Source of the DNA: Desulfobacula sp.
GTDB taxonomy: Bacteria > Desulfobacterota > Desulfobacteria > Desulfobacterales > Desulfobacteraceae
DNA: 8,191 bases
Direction: 5' to 3'
Assembly: GCA_011390085.1 (NCBI GenBank)
Contig: JAABTB010000085.1
Location: 1-8,191, forward strand
Shown here: piece after piece, positions 6,121-8,191 of the stretch
Numbering within the stretch: position 1 is the stretch's first letter
How the letters are laid out: every line of letters begins with the position of its first letter
Notes under the pieces: generated by a model
Seen by the model: the letters and a program-made list of their open reading frames with translations, nothing else
Databases searched by the model: none
What the model was told of the DNA's origin: nothing
Position numbers and translations under genes: made by a program

Positions 6121-7432
6121 GATGGGTTTTCTTCCCCTTTGTCTTATCTATTGTTTTTTCCATGAAAATTTCAATTTTTTTTATAACGGCCAGGGCTTCC
6201 TGCTCAGGAGAATCCTGATCCAGGGGATTCATGATCACATGCCCCAGGAGCCATGAATCATAATCTTCCGGCGGCAGTTTGATTTCGTGGCCCGGTTTCC
6301 GGGTAAGGTGGATGGATTTGATCCGGGGATCTTCCATGACCCGGCGGCAGTCGATTTTTTTTAGAATTCCTTCCTCTTTGGCATGGATCCGCAGGGCCAC
6401 ACAAGGAGATATGTTTTGGGTGTCGGGCAGAACCAGGGGGAGTTTGGCGGCAAAATCAAGGCTGGTTTTCAGCATGTCGAGACCTGTGCACTCCCTGAGC
6501 ATATGGGGCAGGCAATCGCCTCCGGGTCTCGGGGTCATTTCGATGAGCATCAGTTTTTGGTTGGAAACGATAAAATCCACCATGCAGAGGGCTCTTGTGA
6601 CGCCAAGGGCCGAGGCGCCCCTGAGCAGGATGTCGTGAAGCCGGTGTTCATCAGCGCCCCGGGGCAGGGCGCCGGGCAAAAGATACCCCTGGATGGTTCC
6701 AAAGGGCATTGAGGAAGATTTTATTTTTTTTGCCAGCCGAATAATCCGGACGGATTGGTTTTCAACAATGAAATCGCAACTGTATTCAGGGCCTTCGATA
6801 TATTCCTCGGCCAGCATGAGCCGGCCGTCGGAAACCATTCGCTTAAACAGGGGATTCCCGGTTCTATGCGCCAGGCCTGTTTTTATGGCCTCAAAGGCCG
6901 AACGGCACTCAGGTTCGGTGGTACACAGAAAGACCAGTTCGCTGCCGCTGCCGGTAAAGGGTTTTAAGACGCATCCGGTTTCAGTTGTATGGAAAAATTC
7001 AATGACCTCTGAAACCGAATTGACCGGGGATATCCGGGGGCACCCGATCTGATGGTCCTGCCAAAGCTGTTTGGATAAGTGTTTGTCCCTGGCATTTTGG
7101 ATGGTGTCAACGGATGGATAGTCAAGGTTTAATTGTCCGGCGATAAAGGAGGCGAGCGCCATGGATTCGCAGTCAAAACTGAAAATGGCGTCAAGGATCT
7201 GGTTCCGGTTTTTAAGGTGTGCGAGCAGGGTCTTTAGCACCAGGTCTTTGTCGGCCAGGGAAACAAGGATCTCTTCCTCTTCTCCGGGCGGTTCTTCGGC
7301 GGCGCCTTGCCTCAGGTCCGGCTGGGTTATAAAAAGGGCTCTGCCGGGACATGAACGCCTTATCCACTGGATATAATCGGGAGTTGTGCCGGTTACCAAT
7401 ATCTTATGCTGTGACGGGTTCTCAGATACCAT
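6113..7432 (-). CDS. ATP-grasp carboxylate-amine ligase
   Basis: This 439-residue protein probably activates a carboxylate as an acyl phosphate with ATP and joins it to an amine (or possibly a thiol). An N-terminal pre-ATP-grasp domain (about 1-115, ILVTGTTPDYIQWIRR) is followed by ATP-grasp landmarks: RDKH with Lys117, VLKPFTGSGSELVF (Lys157, glycine loop 161-164), the hinge AEEYIEGPEYSCDF (207-220), the metal-ligand segment MVDF (Asp285), and IEMTPRPGGDCLP (Glu297, Arg301). The usual E-x-N-x-R is E-x-T-x-R here, with Thr299 at a common metal-binding Asn position. The C-terminal segment about 345-435, including IHAKEEGILKKI and the LLGHVIMN strand, resembles the tail of amino-acid ligases of the BacD type. 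It lies 23 bases after a small charged gene and overlaps the decarboxylase gene. No Shine-Dalgarno precedes its ATG, so coupled translation is likely. Substrates are unknown. Confidence 0.88.
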   Translation of the reverse strand: MVSENPSQHKILVTGTTPDYIQWIRRSCPGRALFITQPDLRQGAAEEPPGEEEEILVSLADKDLVLKTLLAHLKNRNQILDAIFSFDCESMALASFIAGQLNLDYPSVDTIQNARDKHLSKQLWQDHQIGCPRISPVNSVSEVIEFFHTTETGCVLKPFTGSGSELVFLCTTEPECRSAFEAIKTGLAHRTGNPLFKRMVSDGRLMLAEEYIEGPEYSCDFIVENQSVRIIRLAKKIKSSSMPFGTIQGYLLPGALPRGADEHRLHDILLRGASALGVTRALCMVDFIVSNQKLMLIEMTPRPGGDCLPHMLRECTGLDMLKTSLDFAAKLPLVLPDTQNISPCVALRIHAKEEGILKKIDCRRVMEDPRIKSIHLTRKPGHEIKLPPEDYDSWLLGHVIMNPLDQDSPEQEALAVIKKIEIFMEKTIDKTKGKKTHHV

Positions 7433-7455
7433 GGTGAAAGGATTGGACAGGAGGA

Positions 7456-7641
7456 TTATTCAGGCCATTCATTGTCACTATCCTTTTTTCGTTTGGGCTG
7501 CTTTCCTAATTTGTTTCTTCTTTTGTAGAGTTCTTTTTCGTCTTCTTCATTAAATTCTTCATCATAATAATCACGAAACTTTGGAGATTTGTGCCGCTTC
7601 TTAGTGTCCTTTTCCGTGTAATCGGGGTCATAATCGCTCAT
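7456..7641 (-). CDS. Small, extremely charged protein heading the ligase/decarboxylase operon
   Basis: The 61-residue product is unrecognised. It is almost entirely charged and hydrophilic: an acidic/Tyr N-terminus (MSDYDPDYTEKD), a basic patch (KKRHKSPKFR), an acidic DYYDEEFNEEDEKE core, a second basic patch (LYKRRNKLGKQPKRKK) and the end DSDNEWPE. It is probably disordered, with no cysteine or membrane segment and no carrier-protein serine motif. A strong ribosome site (AAGGA, complement of 7648-7652) 6 bases before the ATG and the 23-base gap to the ATP-grasp gene make it a credible first gene of the operon. It might be a substrate peptide, a partner of the enzymes, or an unrelated nucleic-acid-binding protein; the sequence does not decide. 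Confidence 0.65.
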   Translation of the reverse strand: MSDYDPDYTEKDTKKRHKSPKFRDYYDEEFNEEDEKELYKRRNKLGKQPKRKKDSDNEWPE

Positions 7642-7969
7642 GAAATATCCTTGTGAGTATCGGTTGTCCTTTCCTGCATCAAGGGCTGTGCCTCATTGCT
7701 TGCAGTGTCGGTTTTTCTATATCATGAAAACAAAAGGGAAGGCAAATACAATGGATAAAAATTCCAGGACTTATTTTTTTTTGAGCCATTGAATATTTTT
7801 ATTAATTTCAGTAGGATACAAAATTTTTAGTCTGAATTGCGAATAAGTCTTTTAAAATTATGAAAAATCCTGTAAAAGATTGATTTTGATTATTGGCAGC
7901 ACCCATATGATGTATGGGTGAATAATAACCCTAAAATGATGGTTTTATGCATTGTAGATTGAGATTTTC
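7642..7969. other. Divergent intergenic region with possible leader ORF
   Basis: These 328 AT-rich bases separate the leftward ligase operon from the rightward hydrolase gene. A weak leftward promoter may lie near 7716-7747 (TTGCCT, 18-base spacer, TATAGA on the minus strand). A 13-codon plus-strand frame at 7751-7792 (MDKNSRTYFFLSH) has an AAGG-type ribosome site about 8 bases upstream and contains a T9 run; it could be a leader peptide or chance. A palindrome near 7900 is listed separately. No RNA gene was recognised. Confidence 0.4.
7900..7920. promoter_or_regulatory. Perfect palindrome, probable operator or hairpin
   Basis: CACCCATA (7900-7907) and TATGGGTG (7913-7920) are exact complements around a 5-base TGATG spacer. 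A -10-like TATGAT (7906-7911) lies inside it, about 60 bases before the hydrolase start. With no T-run after the second arm, it looks more like a binding site for a dimeric regulator than a terminator. The regulator is unknown. Confidence 0.5.
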
Positions 7970-8191
7970 ATGTTTATTCGGCAAGTTAAATACTCAAAAG
8001 ATAATCTGGGGTATCTTGTTTATTCCGCAAGCGAGGGAATTGCAATTGATGCTGGGGGGGTAGAGGACATCCTTTTTTTTGCAGAGAAGAACGACATCCG
8101 CATTAAATATGTCTCCAACACCCACTCCCACCAAGATCATACTCCAGGAAATCCGGCCCTGCTCAAACGAACAGACGCACGGTTTATCGAC
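7970..8191 (+). CDS. Metallo-beta-lactamase-fold hydrolase, N-terminal part (runs off the window)
   Basis: The first 74 codons of a gene are present; the rest lies beyond the right edge. The protein begins MFIRQVKYSKDNLGYLVYSA, followed by GIAIDAGG (23-30) and the metal-binding HSHQDH (52-57, HxHxDH) in SNTHSHQDHTPGN. This is the zinc-binding motif of glyoxalase-II-like hydrolases, which bind two metals and hydrolyse thioesters, lactams, phosphodiesters or persulfides. The part seen cannot say which. The ATG at 7970 is the only well placed start, though the Shine-Dalgarno is weak (GAG near 7961). G7 (8054-8060) and T8 (8073-8080) runs fall inside the coding sequence; in the given sequence the frame is open through both. 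Confidence 0.85.
   Translation, partial: MFIRQVKYSKDNLGYLVYSASEGIAIDAGGVEDILFFAEKNDIRIKYVSNTHSHQDHTPGNPALLKRTDARFID

Noticed and set aside
7890..7912. Sigma54 promoter (TTGGCA near 7893)
   Set aside because: The GC element expected at the -12 spacing is missing.

Overview
The window looks like a chromosomal segment from a free-living Gram-negative bacterium. The dense, GC-leaning central genes would fit a sulfate-reducing Desulfobacterota lineage such as Desulfobacteraceae, but that placement is an impression from protein style and codon use, not a demonstrated assignment. No RNA gene, insertion sequence or CRISPR array is visible.

Left part (1-1885): a compact accessory patch, all genes on the minus strand. 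A short HicB-type antitoxin gene (286-504) overlaps by 4 bases a 59-codon HicA-type toxin gene (110-289). Upstream of these lies a visibly AT-rich gene (608-1522) for a 304-residue protein with the E...D...QxK signature of a PD-(D/E)XK nuclease. The first ~105 bases carry GC-rich, protein-like sequence in a plus-strand frame that may be the remnant or tail of a neighbouring gene. The gap between the nuclease gene and proA is AT-rich, with nested inverted repeats.

Centre (1886-4797): proA and proB, the first two enzymes of proline synthesis from glutamate, form a tight plus-strand operon (3 bases apart) in the order proA-proB, the reverse of the familiar proB-proA. ProB phosphorylates glutamate and ProA reduces gamma-glutamyl phosphate to glutamate semialdehyde. 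After a clear sigma70-like promoter comes a gene for a very acidic 126-residue protein of unknown function.

Right part (4825-7641, minus strand): a three-gene unit, transcribed leftward and converging on the acidic-protein gene. It reads: 61-residue extremely charged protein, ATP-grasp ligase, fold-type-III PLP decarboxylase of the ornithine/diaminopimelate family. The last two overlap by 8 bases. An ATP-grasp ligase paired with this kind of decarboxylase recalls BtrJ/BtrK of butirosin synthesis, where an amino acid is ligated to a carrier and then decarboxylated. This is the best candidate for an undescribed pathway in the window.

Far right (7642-8191): a 328-base intergenic region with a perfect 8-bp-arm palindrome, then the 5' end of a metallo-beta-lactamase-fold hydrolase gene that runs off the window and carries G7 and T8 tracts in its early coding sequence.
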